A stretch of DNA of 27,917 nt, from the IMG/VR virus record IMGVR_UViG_3300046538_000183, positions 1-27,917 of that record. One strand, written 5' to 3'. This stretch comes from a virus. Every line of letters starts with the position of its first letter. Within the stretch, counting starts at the first letter, position 1. Below are positions 6,183-12,193 of this stretch, in pieces. Made by a program: the position numbers and the translations under genes. The notes beneath the pieces were generated by a model. It made no database searches, was not told the origin of the DNA, and saw nothing but the letters and a program-made list of their open reading frames with translations.

Positions 6183-6250
6183 TGGCCCCTTATTAGGTGC
6201 CGGCCCCGCTTGACCCAATCGTTGCTGAGCTGGCCCCTAATAAGGGGCCA
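6183..6250. promoter_or_regulatory. Pair of 20-bp palindromes upstream of cII
   Basis: TGGCCCCTAATAAGGGGCCA (6231-6250) is an 8-bp-arm palindrome. The 20 bases at 6183-6202, read on the other strand, match it at 18 of 20 positions. The centres are 48 bases apart, in the only sizeable gap (6084-6255) of the cro-cII interval. No T-run follows in either direction, so they are not terminators. The RHH protein just upstream (6530-6883) is a natural candidate ligand. A possible leftward promoter (TTGGGT-17-TAATAA) runs between them into the left palindrome. Confidence 0.6.
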
Positions 6251-6255
6251 GACCG

Positions 6256-6507
6256 TTACCTCACGGGGAAAATTGAAACCACGTTTCCTGTCCGCGCCTC
6301 TTGTGCGCAGTGATCAGCAAGGCGTCTTCGCAAGTTTGTTTTATCCGTTGCGACGCGAGCAGCGCTGCGCCGCTCGACCGCCAGCTCTGTCATTTGCAGA
6401 ATCCGGTCAGCGAGTTGATCCATGCCGATACCAACCTCATCTGCCCAGCGCTCAAGCTCGTCCTTCTCGTCCTGCGTGTACTGCCCTACTTCGGGTATTG
6501 CAGACAT
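6256..6507 (-). CDS. Small hypothetical protein (83 aa)
   Basis: Unrecognised acidic-then-basic protein of 83 residues. The N-terminal 50 residues look helical (DEKDELERWADEVGIGMDQLADRIL) and the C-terminus is Arg-rich (NLRRRLADHC). The ATG at 6507 is chosen because GGAGGAGG lies five bases before it; an in-frame ATG at 6522 has a weaker site. It follows the RHH gene closely in the leftward early operon and ends six bases before the right-hand palindrome at 6231-6250. In position it resembles the small regulatory genes between cro and cII. Confidence 0.65.
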   Translation of the reverse strand: MSAIPEVGQYTQDEKDELERWADEVGIGMDQLADRILQMTELAVERRSAARVATDKTNLRRRLADHCAQEARTGNVVSIFPVR

Positions 6508-6529
6508 TGGTGCCTCCTCCATGGCCTAC

Positions 6530-6883
6530 TCAGGCGCTAAGTTTCTTGTCGTTAACCTGGGAAATCGTGTCCTGCTCTCGCTTGGCTTTCAGGGCTGCTC
6601 GGATGAGGTCGCGAACTAGCGCGCCAGGCTGAATTTTCAATTCGCGGGCCAGCTCGCCCAGCACTGGAAAGCCGTCCAACTCGTCCGACTCGCCGTCATC
6701 GACCAACGGGAAGTACCCGTAATCCTCCTTGAACCGCAGAGCCGCCAACGTGAGGTCGCGAACCAAGGCGCCCGGCTGAATCTCACGTTTCAGCGCTTCC
6801 ACTTGGAGGGCGGCGTAAGCGTCGTCATTGAGGCGCGACTTCAGCTGGTGGGTGTTGCGATGCGACTTGTTTCCGTAGGCCAT
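6530..6883 (-). CDS. Arc/ribbon-helix-helix-like DNA-binding protein with internal repeat
   Basis: A 117-residue protein. Residues about 9-50 (THQLKSRLNDDAYAALQVEALKR, then a second helix) read as a ribbon-helix-helix fold: a basic strand, helix, turn, helix. IQPGALVRDL occurs twice, near residues 35-44 and 84-93, each followed by an Ala-rich helix (TLAAL, IRAAL), and the copies are joined by an acidic linker (LVDDGESDELDG). The protein therefore looks like a partial tandem duplication of its own second half. The ATG at 6883 follows GGAAG; the frame is open to 7000 but that part overlaps cro. Likely an early repressor. Confidence 0.75.
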   Translation of the reverse strand: MAYGNKSHRNTHQLKSRLNDDAYAALQVEALKREIQPGALVRDLTLAALRFKEDYGYFPLVDDGESDELDGFPVLGELARELKIQPGALVRDLIRAALKAKREQDTISQVNDKKLSA

Positions 6884-6923
6884 GGGTTCACTTCCGCTTT
6901 CGGTCTTGTTACGGGAGGTAGGG

Positions 6924-7133
6924 TTAGGCGGCGTGACTTGTATTTCGGGGGCGCGCTGGAATCGGGCGGATTTCATTTGCCTCGACGCGACCGTCATCAA
7001 GAAGCGAGATTTCGATGTTTCTTCCAGACCTAACCATCTGGGAAATCGCGCTCTGATTTACCCCGAGAGCTGCAGCCAGCACGGCTTGGGTGCCGTGTTT
7101 ATCGAGATATTCATTCAAAGGAATCTTTTTCAT
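6924..7133 (-). CDS. cro: Cro-like repressor
   Basis: A 69-residue protein of the lambda Cro type: strand, then a helix-turn-helix (TQAVLAAALGVNQSAISQMVRSGRNI, here spanning about residues 15-40), then C-terminal strands (IEISLLDDGRVEANEIRPIP). Cro proteins bind the cI/cro operators and shut off cI during lytic growth. It is divergent from cI, with three operator motifs and both promoters in the 116-base gap. First gene of the leftward early operon. Confidence 0.88.
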   Translation of the reverse strand: MKKIPLNEYLDKHGTQAVLAAALGVNQSAISQMVRSGRNIEISLLDDGRVEANEIRPIPARPRNTSHAA

Positions 7134-7163
7134 GGAATTTCCACGGTTCGGTATCTGCCATGG

Positions 7164-7192
7164 ATAGTAGCAGCGCTACTTTTTATGAGCAA
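7164..7192 (-). promoter_or_regulatory. Leftward early promoter for cro (pR-like)
   Basis: On the minus strand TTGCTC (7192-7187), a 17-base spacer and TACTAT (7169-7164); predicted start near 7157, 24 bases before the cro ATG. The -10 overlaps operator 1 (7166-7180), so repressor binding would block it. The same operator-to-minus-10 spacing is repeated at 14172-14188. Confidence 0.7.
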
Positions 7193-7236
7193 CAAATTAC
7201 TAGCAGCGCTATTTGTGATTTAAGCAGCGCTGCTAA
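7166..7236. promoter_or_regulatory. cI/cro operator region, three sites
   Basis: Operator 1 is AGTAGCAGCGCTACT (7166-7180). Operator 2 has the core TAGCAGCGCTA (7201-7211). Operator 3 is the perfect palindrome AGCAGCGCTGCT (7223-7234). Centres lie at about 7173, 7206 and 7228. Sites 1 and 2 bracket the cro promoter; site 3 covers the spacer and first base of the cI -10. The motif recurs twice at 14149-14186. CI and Cro are the expected ligands by analogy with lambda. Confidence 0.82.
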
Positions 7237-7239
7237 TAC
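7212..7239 (+). promoter_or_regulatory. Promoter for cI (pRM-like), giving a near-leaderless mRNA
   Basis: TTTGTG (7212-7217), a 16-base spacer and TAATAC (7234-7239). Transcription would start near 7246, only about four bases before the cI ATG at 7250, and no good ribosome site precedes that ATG. Lambda cI is likewise leaderless from pRM. Operator 3 overlaps the promoter, which suggests autorepression. Confidence 0.6.
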
Positions 7240-7249
7240 TCTTGTAGGT

Positions 7250-8050
7250 ATGAAAAAACGACGCCCTTTAACACCCGAAGAATTAGCTGAGAGCGTCAGA
7301 CTCAAAGCTATTTACGAAGAAAGAAAAGCAGCAGCTAAGTCTTCCGGAGCGAGTCTCACTCAGGCAGATGTGGCCGAGGCATGTGGGTGGTCAGGTCAAA
7401 GCGCTTTCAGCCAGTACGCTACTGGAAAGGTGCCACTGAACCTTGAAGCACTACTGAGGCTGGCAAAGGCTCTTGACTTCAGTCCCGAGCAAGTCAGCAC
7501 TCGCCTTCTTTCTATGGTGAGTATCAATTCTGCGCCGAGCGACATAGAGCCACGAAGAGTCGCAGAACTCGTGCCCATGAGCATTTGGGATGAGGACACG
7601 CCGCTCGATGACGATGAAGTAGAGGTTCCGTATTTTGCCGAGGTTCAACTGGCTGCCGGAAGCGGCATGACACACGTCGTTGAGGTTCCAGGAAGGAAGC
7701 TGCGCTTCTCCAAGGCCACACTCCGTGAGGCTGGCGTAAGCATCAATGACGCCATGTGCGCGAGGGTTCACGGAAGGAGCATGGAGCGAATGATTCTGGA
7801 CGGCGCAGCTGTCGGCGTAGATCGCGGCCAAACAGACATTATTGATGGTGAGATCTATGCCTTTGACCATGAAGGCATGCTTCGGACCAAGTATCTCTAC
7901 AAGATGCTAGGCGGCAGCGTCAGGGCTCGCAGCGAGAATCACGAGGAATATCCTGACGAGATATTCACGCCGGAGCAAATGGCCGAAATCAGAATTCTTG
8001 GTCGTGTTTTTTGGTGGTCAACTGTTCGGCGAGCGCCTCGTCGAGGCTGA
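7250..8050 (+). CDS. cI: CI-type repressor, self-cleaving S24 family
   Basis: A 266-residue lysogeny repressor. Residues about 34-75 form the helix-turn-helix (SLTQADVAEACGWSGQSAFSQ). The C-terminal half is a LexA/S24 peptidase domain with a predicted cleavage bond Ala136-Gly137 (LAAGSG), nucleophile Ser177 in HGRSM and general base Lys214 (LRTK). RecA filaments should trigger self-cleavage, making the prophage SOS-inducible. The ATG at 7250 is chosen over an upstream one at 7160, because that extension would translate the operators. It is preceded by the three operators and followed by accessory genes. Confidence 0.93.
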   Translation: MKKRRPLTPEELAESVRLKAIYEERKAAAKSSGASLTQADVAEACGWSGQSAFSQYATGKVPLNLEALLRLAKALDFSPEQVSTRLLSMVSINSAPSDIEPRRVAELVPMSIWDEDTPLDDDEVEVPYFAEVQLAAGSGMTHVVEVPGRKLRFSKATLREAGVSINDAMCARVHGRSMERMILDGAAVGVDRGQTDIIDGEIYAFDHEGMLRTKYLYKMLGGSVRARSENHEEYPDEIFTPEQMAEIRILGRVFWWSTVRRAPRRG

Positions 8051-8087
8051 CCTGGCGTGACGGCTATCTGTAGGCGCGCCAAGCTTA

Positions 8088-8119
8088 GGGTTAACCCGGT
8101 TAACAGTTGTCGCGACAAC
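8088..8119. promoter_or_regulatory. Cluster of palindromes downstream of cI
   Basis: Three dyads lie together: GGGTTAACCC (8088-8097), GTTAACCCGGTTAAC (8090-8104) and the perfect 14-mer GTTGTCGCGACAAC (8106-8119). No T-run follows, so it is not a terminator. The core TGTCGCGACA is the same as at 5545-5554 beside the O-leader repeat, so one protein may recognise both. It lies 68 bases before the next gene. Confidence 0.5.
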
Positions 8120-8186
8120 CATTAGAGGTACGGCGGATCACCCGGCGCACGGGAATCCCATCCGATCTGGAACGAGGGCAGACGGC

Positions 8187-8375
8187 ATGGCGCACTCACT
8201 TCAATACCAGATAACCGAATCCGTTCGCGTCGTTGAGATCGAGATTGGGAAGCTGCTCGATTTGGCAACAATGCTGAAAGACGACGGAAATGATGTCCTG
8301 GCGACGGCCGTCTCGAACCAGGCGAATAAGCTGCTTGAGGCTGCGGTAGCGCTGAGAATTGCTATAGCCGGCTAA
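8187..8375 (+). CDS. Small helical protein (62 aa)
   Basis: Unrecognised 62-residue protein, predicted to be two amphipathic helices (ITESVRVVEIEIGKLLDLATML and VLATAVSNQANKLLEAAVAL) with a DDGND turn. It resembles the next gene in general plan. A GAGGGCAG stretch lies ahead of the ATG. It is the first gene after cI in the rex-like position; whether it is expressed from the cI transcript or a promoter near 8088-8119 is not clear. Confidence 0.55.
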   Translation: MAHSLQYQITESVRVVEIEIGKLLDLATMLKDDGNDVLATAVSNQANKLLEAAVALRIAIAG

Positions 8376-8411
8376 AGGAATTGGTGTAGCTGTGAATTCC
8401 AAGGAGTGATG

Positions 8412-8651
8412 ATGGGACTCAACAAGCCCGAGCAAGACCTGAAGCGCGACCTCCAGGGTGTCGCCTCCGATCTGAAGTGGTCGGCGGTGGAGCTGTTGCG
8501 AGTCGCCGAACGGCTGAGCCTGGCCGGGAACGAAGCAGATGCCCAGGCGGTACTGAGGATGTGCGCCGTGTTCCACGCCGATGAGGATCGGCTGACTGCT
8601 TACGCTGATGAGGTGAAGGCGGGAAGGATTGTGCGGGGCAAGGCTGAATAA
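8412..8651 (+). CDS. Small helical protein (79 aa)
   Basis: Unrecognised 79-residue protein, all helical and charged (LKRDLQGVASDLKWSAVELLRVAERLSLAG, then AQAVLRMCAVFHADEDRL). Starts are possible at GTG 8406, ATG 8409 and ATG 8412; the last gives five bases to the AAGGAG site (8401-8406) and is preferred. It follows the similar 62-residue gene by 36 bases, so they may be co-transcribed. The 266 bases after it, to 8917, hold no convincing gene. Confidence 0.6.
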   Translation: MGLNKPEQDLKRDLQGVASDLKWSAVELLRVAERLSLAGNEADAQAVLRMCAVFHADEDRLTAYADEVKAGRIVRGKAE

Positions 8652-8902
8652 ATGAATGTGGGTACGTGCTTGGGCGGACAATGAGCTCGCACTGATCTGG
8701 TGCGAATGCAGCTTGACGACTCGTTTCTTTGGCGCGCCACCGTCGCAATCAAACTACCGTACCTGAGTTCTAGTCGACAGATGTCATCGCGCCATCATAC
8801 AATTTCTATTTTACATAAATCATCGATAACCACGAGACAGGCCGGGGAAATTAGGGCGGTTTACGATGGAAAAGGGAACAAGGAAGATGTTGGCGATGTC
8901 TA

Positions 8903-8938
8903 GCGTTTGTACCCATTATGGTTAATACTAACAAACGC
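8903..8938. promoter_or_regulatory. Inverted repeat across the toxin-gene start codon
   Basis: GCGTTTGT (8903-8910) and ACAAACGC (8931-8938) are exact reverse complements, with 20 bases between them that include the ATG at 8918. No ribosome site is visible before that ATG. The dyad could be an operator for the Mqs-type antitoxin, which in E. coli represses its own operon through a palindrome, or an mRNA hairpin that limits toxin translation. Confidence 0.5.
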
Positions 8939-9340
8939 CTGCCACCATCCAGGCCGCATCCGACCGATGCAGAGCGAAAAATTGCTGATGGACCATGCCA
9001 CGTATTGGCGACCGTGCATGCCCTAATCCGAGAGAAAGGATACAAAGGCATTCACGTCGCTACAGAGGATGGATCAGGAGAAATGATTGACTATTGCATG
9101 GATGAGCAAGACTTGGCGGATCTGGTTATGTCTCTTCGAGACAGGCATTACAACGGGTCCGAGTGGTGTAAATTTTCACCGGCTAGCCCATGGTTCGAAG
9201 CAGATTCGTACCGAATTCGGAAAGCTGAGAAGCTTCCCTCAGAAAGAGATGTTCGTCAATGTAGTTATTATTTGAAGTTCTCAATAAACAAACTAGGTTC
9301 GATGATACTATTTTTTTCAGTTCATAGAGATAAATTATGA
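8918..9340 (+). CDS. MqsR-like toxin (putative RNase), gene 1 of a three-gene cassette
   Basis: A 140-residue protein. Its second half follows the MqsR plan: a Leu-rich helix (DLADLVMSLRDRHYNG), a Lys in the K56 region (EWCKFSP), a Trp/Tyr segment (PWFEADSYRI) and two final strands (SYYLKFSINKL, MILFFSVHRDK) like the YLKIT...LIVSF end of E. coli MqsR. MqsR is a RelE-fold mRNA interferase. It is about 40 residues longer than E. coli MqsR, and the glutamine of the active site is not obvious, so specificity may differ. Its stop overlaps the antitoxin start (ATGA), toxin first as in mqsRA. Identification leans on the neighbour as much as on the sequence. Base composition is AT-rich. Confidence 0.65.
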   Translation: MVNTNKRLPPSRPHPTDAERKIADGPCHVLATVHALIREKGYKGIHVATEDGSGEMIDYCMDEQDLADLVMSLRDRHYNGSEWCKFSPASPWFEADSYRIRKAEKLPSERDVRQCSYYLKFSINKLGSMILFFSVHRDKL

Positions 9341-9963
9341 ACAACTTAGAGATTTGCCCAGTATGCTGTGAAGGGCACCTGCATAGTTATTATTTCTCAA
9401 GAGAAATAAACTATAAAAATGTGACGTGCAAAGCTGATGCATTTGAGTCTTCTAGATGCAATGTTTGCGGATCATCTGTTGCGACACATGCACAAACCAA
9501 GCACAACAAACTACTAAGCATAAATTTTCAGCGTGCGGTTGACGGCCTCCTTTCAACTCATGAAGTTTTTAGAATAAGAAAAAAACTAAAGATGTCACAA
9601 AGAATGGCATCTACTATTATTGGTGGCGGAGGAAATGCCTTCTCCAAATATGAATCCGGCATAGTTAGACAATCAATTGCCGTTGATAACATGCTTAGAG
9701 TTCTTGATTTAAAGCCAGCACTAATTGAAACATTGATGAAGGCTGACGAGCAGCGTCGAGCACTCGCATCTGTTCAAACAGAAATTTATATTCCTTCCAC
9801 TATTCCGCATAAACCTGCTGACGGTCCATTATTCTCTTTTTTCAAAGAGGTTGTAGTGGCCGCCCAGACTGCGTTTCTTCCTACAGTGGTGGAGCAGCCT
9901 GCAAATCACCGGATCAGTTCAAACGCTATTAATTTCGAATTTTGTGGCGGCAGGCCAACATGA
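9337..9963 (+). CDS. MqsA-like antitoxin with long C-terminal extension
   Basis: A 208-residue protein with the two MqsA domains. The N-terminal zinc domain has Cys7-x2-Cys10 and Cys41-x2-Cys44 and would bind the toxin. The helix-turn-helix at about residues 76-133 contains RIRKKLKMSQ, GGGGNAFSKYESG and LRVLDLKPALI, closely like E. coli MqsA; the Asn of the DNA-reading helix is kept. E. coli MqsA ends about here, but this protein continues for some 74 residues (135-208). The extension has a hydrophobic stretch (PLFSFFKEVVVAAQTAFLP) and could be an added recognition segment. Overlaps both neighbours by four bases. Confidence 0.85.
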   Translation: MNNLEICPVCCEGHLHSYYFSREINYKNVTCKADAFESSRCNVCGSSVATHAQTKHNKLLSINFQRAVDGLLSTHEVFRIRKKLKMSQRMASTIIGGGGNAFSKYESGIVRQSIAVDNMLRVLDLKPALIETLMKADEQRRALASVQTEIYIPSTIPHKPADGPLFSFFKEVVVAAQTAFLPTVVEQPANHRISSNAINFEFCGGRPT

Positions 9964-10349
9964 AAAAAAAACTACCGAACTACACGCTACTGATTGCAGA
10001 AGATATCAGAGCAGAATTAAACGAACGGTTCTCAGTTATGGGGATTACGCATCAACCTATCTCGCTTGATCTGGTCCCCGGACAGGATCATGCGATACAT
10101 ACTCTGTCGGCTTACGGTGAATTTGAAGGGCTTTCTGATTCAGAGAAGGTCGAAATAAAAGTAACAAGCCCAAGCGGCGAACTTCTCACCGAGGGAGTCG
10201 TTCCAATTCCAAAAGATCAAAAAACAAAACTTTTGGTTGTTGCGGGAAAGTTTGTGAATATAAAGTTTAACAGCACAGGCACCCACAATCTGAGCATGAC
10301 TATTAACGGTCATGAGTTTAGCAAAACATTCGAAATTATAATTAATTAG
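9960..10349 (+). CDS. Third gene of the Mqs-like cassette: small beta-rich protein (DUF6941-like)
   Basis: A 129-residue protein with no signal peptide or membrane segment. It begins NYTLLIAEDIRAELNERFSVMGI and continues as alternating strands to FNSTGTHNLSMTINGHEFSKTFEIII, the look of a small beta-sandwich. The start and the G-T-H/Y-strand end resemble the DUF6941 group, a tentative recall that needs a profile search. It does not resemble SecB. The ATG at 9960 overlaps the antitoxin stop (ATGA), so all three genes are translated together; an upstream in-frame start at 9942 is less likely. Possible roles are folding or stability factor for the extended antitoxin, phage sensor, or effector. 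Confidence 0.7.
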   Translation: MKKKLPNYTLLIAEDIRAELNERFSVMGITHQPISLDLVPGQDHAIHTLSAYGEFEGLSDSEKVEIKVTSPSGELLTEGVVPIPKDQKTKLLVVAGKFVNIKFNSTGTHNLSMTINGHEFSKTFEIIIN

Positions 10350-10486
10350 CTCCGTGGCTGTAACACATAAAATATGCCCGCGCTCATTATGGACGTAGTG
10401 ACTCTCAAGCTGAGAGGGAGGGTTGTAAGTTGAGCGGCAGCGGTTGCTCTGTTGGCGGCTAGTGCTTCCTAATCAGCCGACTCATA

Positions 10487-10510
10487 AGCCCGGTCCAGCG
10501 CCGGGCTTTT
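10487..10510 (+). terminator. Rho-independent terminator
   Basis: AGCCCGG, loop TCCAGCG, CCGGGCT and a T-run. First strong terminator after the three-gene toxin cassette, 137 bases past its last stop. Confidence 0.8.
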
Positions 10511-10588
10511 CGTTTCCGACTTGCAACCCTGAAGGCGCGGGCTAAGCTGGAATTAGCTGATGGATCAGCGCCCCATGTGAGAAAAAGC

Positions 10589-10611
10589 AGCCCGCCCCGT
10601 GCGGGCTTTTT
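10589..10611 (+). terminator. Rho-independent terminator
   Basis: AGCCCGC, loop CCCGT, GCGGGCT and five T. Same stem as the terminators at 11320, 12169, 12586 and 14105. Confidence 0.8.
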
Positions 10612-10655
10612 CGTTTCTGCCCTACCCCGCCTGACACCTTCCTCAAACGCCTGAT

Positions 10656-10680
10656 CCCGCCAGTGAGCGGGCCATTTTTT
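10656..10680 (+). terminator. Weak terminator-like hairpin
   Basis: CCCGC, loop CAGTGA, GCGGG, then CCATTTTTT. The stem is only five pairs and three bases separate it from the T-run, so it is weaker than its neighbours. Confidence 0.45.
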
Positions 10681-10779
10681 GTGCGTTTCGCAAAAGGAAA
10701 CAAATTCTATCTTGCGAGTTACCAAGATCGGGGGGGTAGTCCGTTTCGCAGTGGATCCAAGTTCGAATCAATCTAAAAC

Positions 10780-10839
10780 TTGACCGGCGTCCGGAAATCA
10801 CAATTTAAGGGGATGAACGGGCTCTGAGGAGCCCAGGAG
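10780..10839 (+). promoter_or_regulatory. Candidate promoter and leader hairpin for the exported-protein gene
   Basis: TTGACC (10780-10785), 17-base spacer and ATTTAA (10803-10808). The leader then has a six-pair hairpin GGGCTC-TGAG-GAGCCC (10819-10834) directly followed by the AGGAG ribosome site (10835-10839), nine bases before the ATG. The hairpin may expose or limit that site. Confidence 0.5.
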
Positions 10840-10847
10840 TCGCCATT

Positions 10848-11309
10848 ATGAAATACGCCCATGCATTCACGTTATCCATCGCTACTGTTAGTGTGTTGAT
10901 GTTTCCGGCTGCGGCTCATTCCACGACACCGGGGCCTGTTGACCCTGCGGGCGTGCAGATTCACCAAGAACAGCAGAATGGAATCAGTTACATGTCAGGA
11001 GGCATTGGTCTGGATGAGGCGCGGTTCATTCAACAGTCCTCGGGGTACAACCTGCACATGAGTTTCTCCGTCGGTTCGAAAAATGAATACCTGCCCAATG
11101 AAGATGTGGTCGTTCAGAACTCACAAGGGCACCCTATTTTTACTCTGAATCAGGCCGGCCCACTGGTCTATGTGCAGCTCCCCGCCGGCAAATATACGGT
11201 GGTCACCACGCGTCACGGGGAAAAGCGGAGCAGCTCTGTTGATATCGGGAACGGCTCAGCCCACGCGCTGAACATTCATTGGAGCAATGCTCAGTACACC
11301 GCTAGCTGA
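10848..11309 (+). CDS. Exported protein, carboxypeptidase-regulatory-like beta fold
   Basis: A 153-residue protein with an N-terminal signal peptide (residues 1 to about 24: Lys, hydrophobic core, AAAHS end), so it should reach the periplasm or outside. The mature part ends in a strand-rich domain (FTLNQAGPLVYVQLPAGKYTVVTTRHGEKRSSSVDI) that reads like a carboxypeptidase-regulatory or transthyretin-like fold; PAGKYTV is the typical turn. It has its own promoter, ribosome site and terminator, making it an independent unit. It may alter the lysogen's envelope; no enzyme residues are visible. Confidence 0.75.
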   Translation: MKYAHAFTLSIATVSVLMFPAAAHSTTPGPVDPAGVQIHQEQQNGISYMSGGIGLDEARFIQQSSGYNLHMSFSVGSKNEYLPNEDVVVQNSQGHPIFTLNQAGPLVYVQLPAGKYTVVTTRHGEKRSSSVDIGNGSAHALNIHWSNAQYTAS

Positions 11310-11319
11310 TCCCTACAGA

Positions 11320-11344
11320 GAGCCCGCCCCGTGCGGGCTCTTTT
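11320..11344 (+). terminator. Rho-independent terminator
   Basis: GAGCCCGC, loop CCCGT, GCGGGCTC and TTTT, 10 bases after the exported-protein stop and 10 before the stop of the converging DUF1652 gene. Confidence 0.88.
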
Positions 11345-11353
11345 GTTCCGTCA

Positions 11354-11611
11354 TCACGCGTGCTGGCTGATTCTTTCGGGAGCGGAAGGTTTCATCCGGG
11401 CTTCCTCCTTGATCTCGCCCACCAGCGCCGCGATTGCGCGACTGCTGACAAGTGTCGCCGGATCAATTCCCGTTACTACCAGCTCTTCCTCGCGTGTATT
11501 GGGGTTGAATAATTGAATAGTCATGGATCCGCGCGGGGTTATGGAGCAGCTACAAGCCTTCGGCAGGAATGCGTTTTCAATGATGTGTCGCAGCTCTAGA
11601 CGTGAAAGCAT
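11354..11611 (-). CDS. DUF1652 family protein
   Basis: An 85-residue protein beginning MLSRLELRHIIENAFLPKACSC, the hallmark start of the DUF1652 family of small Pseudomonas proteins. TIQLFNPNTREEELVVTGID and a C-terminal helix follow. Its function is unknown. The ATG at 11611 follows AAGGAGG with good spacing; an ATG six codons upstream would swallow that site. It runs leftward, converging on the exported-protein gene. This family points to a Pseudomonas host and may be a host-derived gene captured by the phage. Confidence 0.88.
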   Translation of the reverse strand: MLSRLELRHIIENAFLPKACSCSITPRGSMTIQLFNPNTREEELVVTGIDPATLVSSRAIAALVGEIKEEARMKPSAPERISQHA

Positions 11612-11786
11612 CCGAACCTCCTTCACCAATTGATATCTATTGGGCGGGTCAGTGAGCTAATAATTATAGGTAAAACTCCGCCCGACCTGACGCCTCTCGT
11701 CCGGCTCCACGCCAGACACCAAGCCTTCTTCGCGTTGTGCGTACCGGTAATTTTCTGAGGCTGGTACGCCTCAACCTCTATCGAGT

Positions 11787-12008
11787 CTAAGCGCCGTCAC
11801 CCACGCCTTCAACGGCACGCGCGTACGCAACTGTCGCCACCTGTATTAAGGTCTTGCGCTCTTCCGGGCCAATAATTCCTTTCTCTCGAAAATAGTCAGC
11901 GAGCCGAAGCAGTTCGTCATACTGATCCCGCGCATCCATCTGAGCTTCGGGGTTCATCAGTAATTCATGCCAGGCAGAAAACGCCTTCACCTTCGCGTCG
12001 TCATACAT
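11787..12008 (-). CDS. Small helical protein, member 1 of a local paralogue family (73 aa)
   Basis: A 73-residue, mostly helical protein. It aligns along its length with the product of 12194-12418: both start M-x-DD, share W near residue 13, NPE/MPE, a YxxLLxxAD motif, E-x2-K/R-x2-L/V-I/V-Q and a C-terminal GG/GD. A third, truncated relative lies at 13369-13480. It is on the minus strand in the accessory block. Function unknown; I know no family name. Confidence 0.65.
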   Translation of the reverse strand: MYDDAKVKAFSAWHELLMNPEAQMDARDQYDELLRLADYFREKGIIGPEERKTLIQVATVAYARAVEGVGDGA

Positions 12009-12168
12009 GGTCGGATTCTCCGGGGTGTGTTTCGGTAGAGGCTGCCATCCTTCAAGGGTTTCACTGCATACGACATACGGCCTCTCGTATCTGCGACATG
12101 CTTTTCACGAAGTGCTCACAGAACGGAACGCAGATTAAACGGACAAAAGGATTTGACCCCATACGGAG

Positions 12169-12191
12169 AGCCCGCCATGCGCGGGCTTTTT
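12169..12191 (+). terminator. Rho-independent terminator, rightward, without an obvious upstream gene
   Basis: AGCCCGC, loop CATGC, GCGGGCT and five T. It faces rightward, two bases before the stop of a leftward gene, and the 160 bases before it hold no plus-strand gene that I can see. Confidence 0.8.
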
Positions 12192-12193
12192 CG

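Larger units (their letters stand above)
10350..10847. other. Intergenic region of 498 bases with stacked terminators and a promoter
   Basis: I see no credible gene here. It holds three rightward terminator-like hairpins (10487-10510, 10589-10611, 10656-10680) and, near its end, a candidate promoter for the next gene. The open frame on the minus strand at 10459-10725 runs through all the hairpins and has no ribosome site. Composition shifts from AT-rich beside the toxin cassette to GC-rich. Confidence 0.6.

Noticed and set aside
6183-6250. The paired palindromes read as terminators
   Set aside because: Stable hairpins, but no T-run follows on either strand, so operator-like sites are more likely.
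7160-7249. An upstream start that would add 30 residues to CI
   Set aside because: It would translate all three operators and starts at or before the predicted cI transcript start; family members begin near the chosen ATG.
8700-8903. A 67-codon plus-strand frame before the toxin gene
   Set aside because: No ribosome site and no coherent structure; ends inside the inverted repeat. More likely the leader of the toxin cassette.
10459-10725. An 88-codon minus-strand frame
   Set aside because: Runs through three terminator hairpins, lacks a ribosome site and has unnatural composition.
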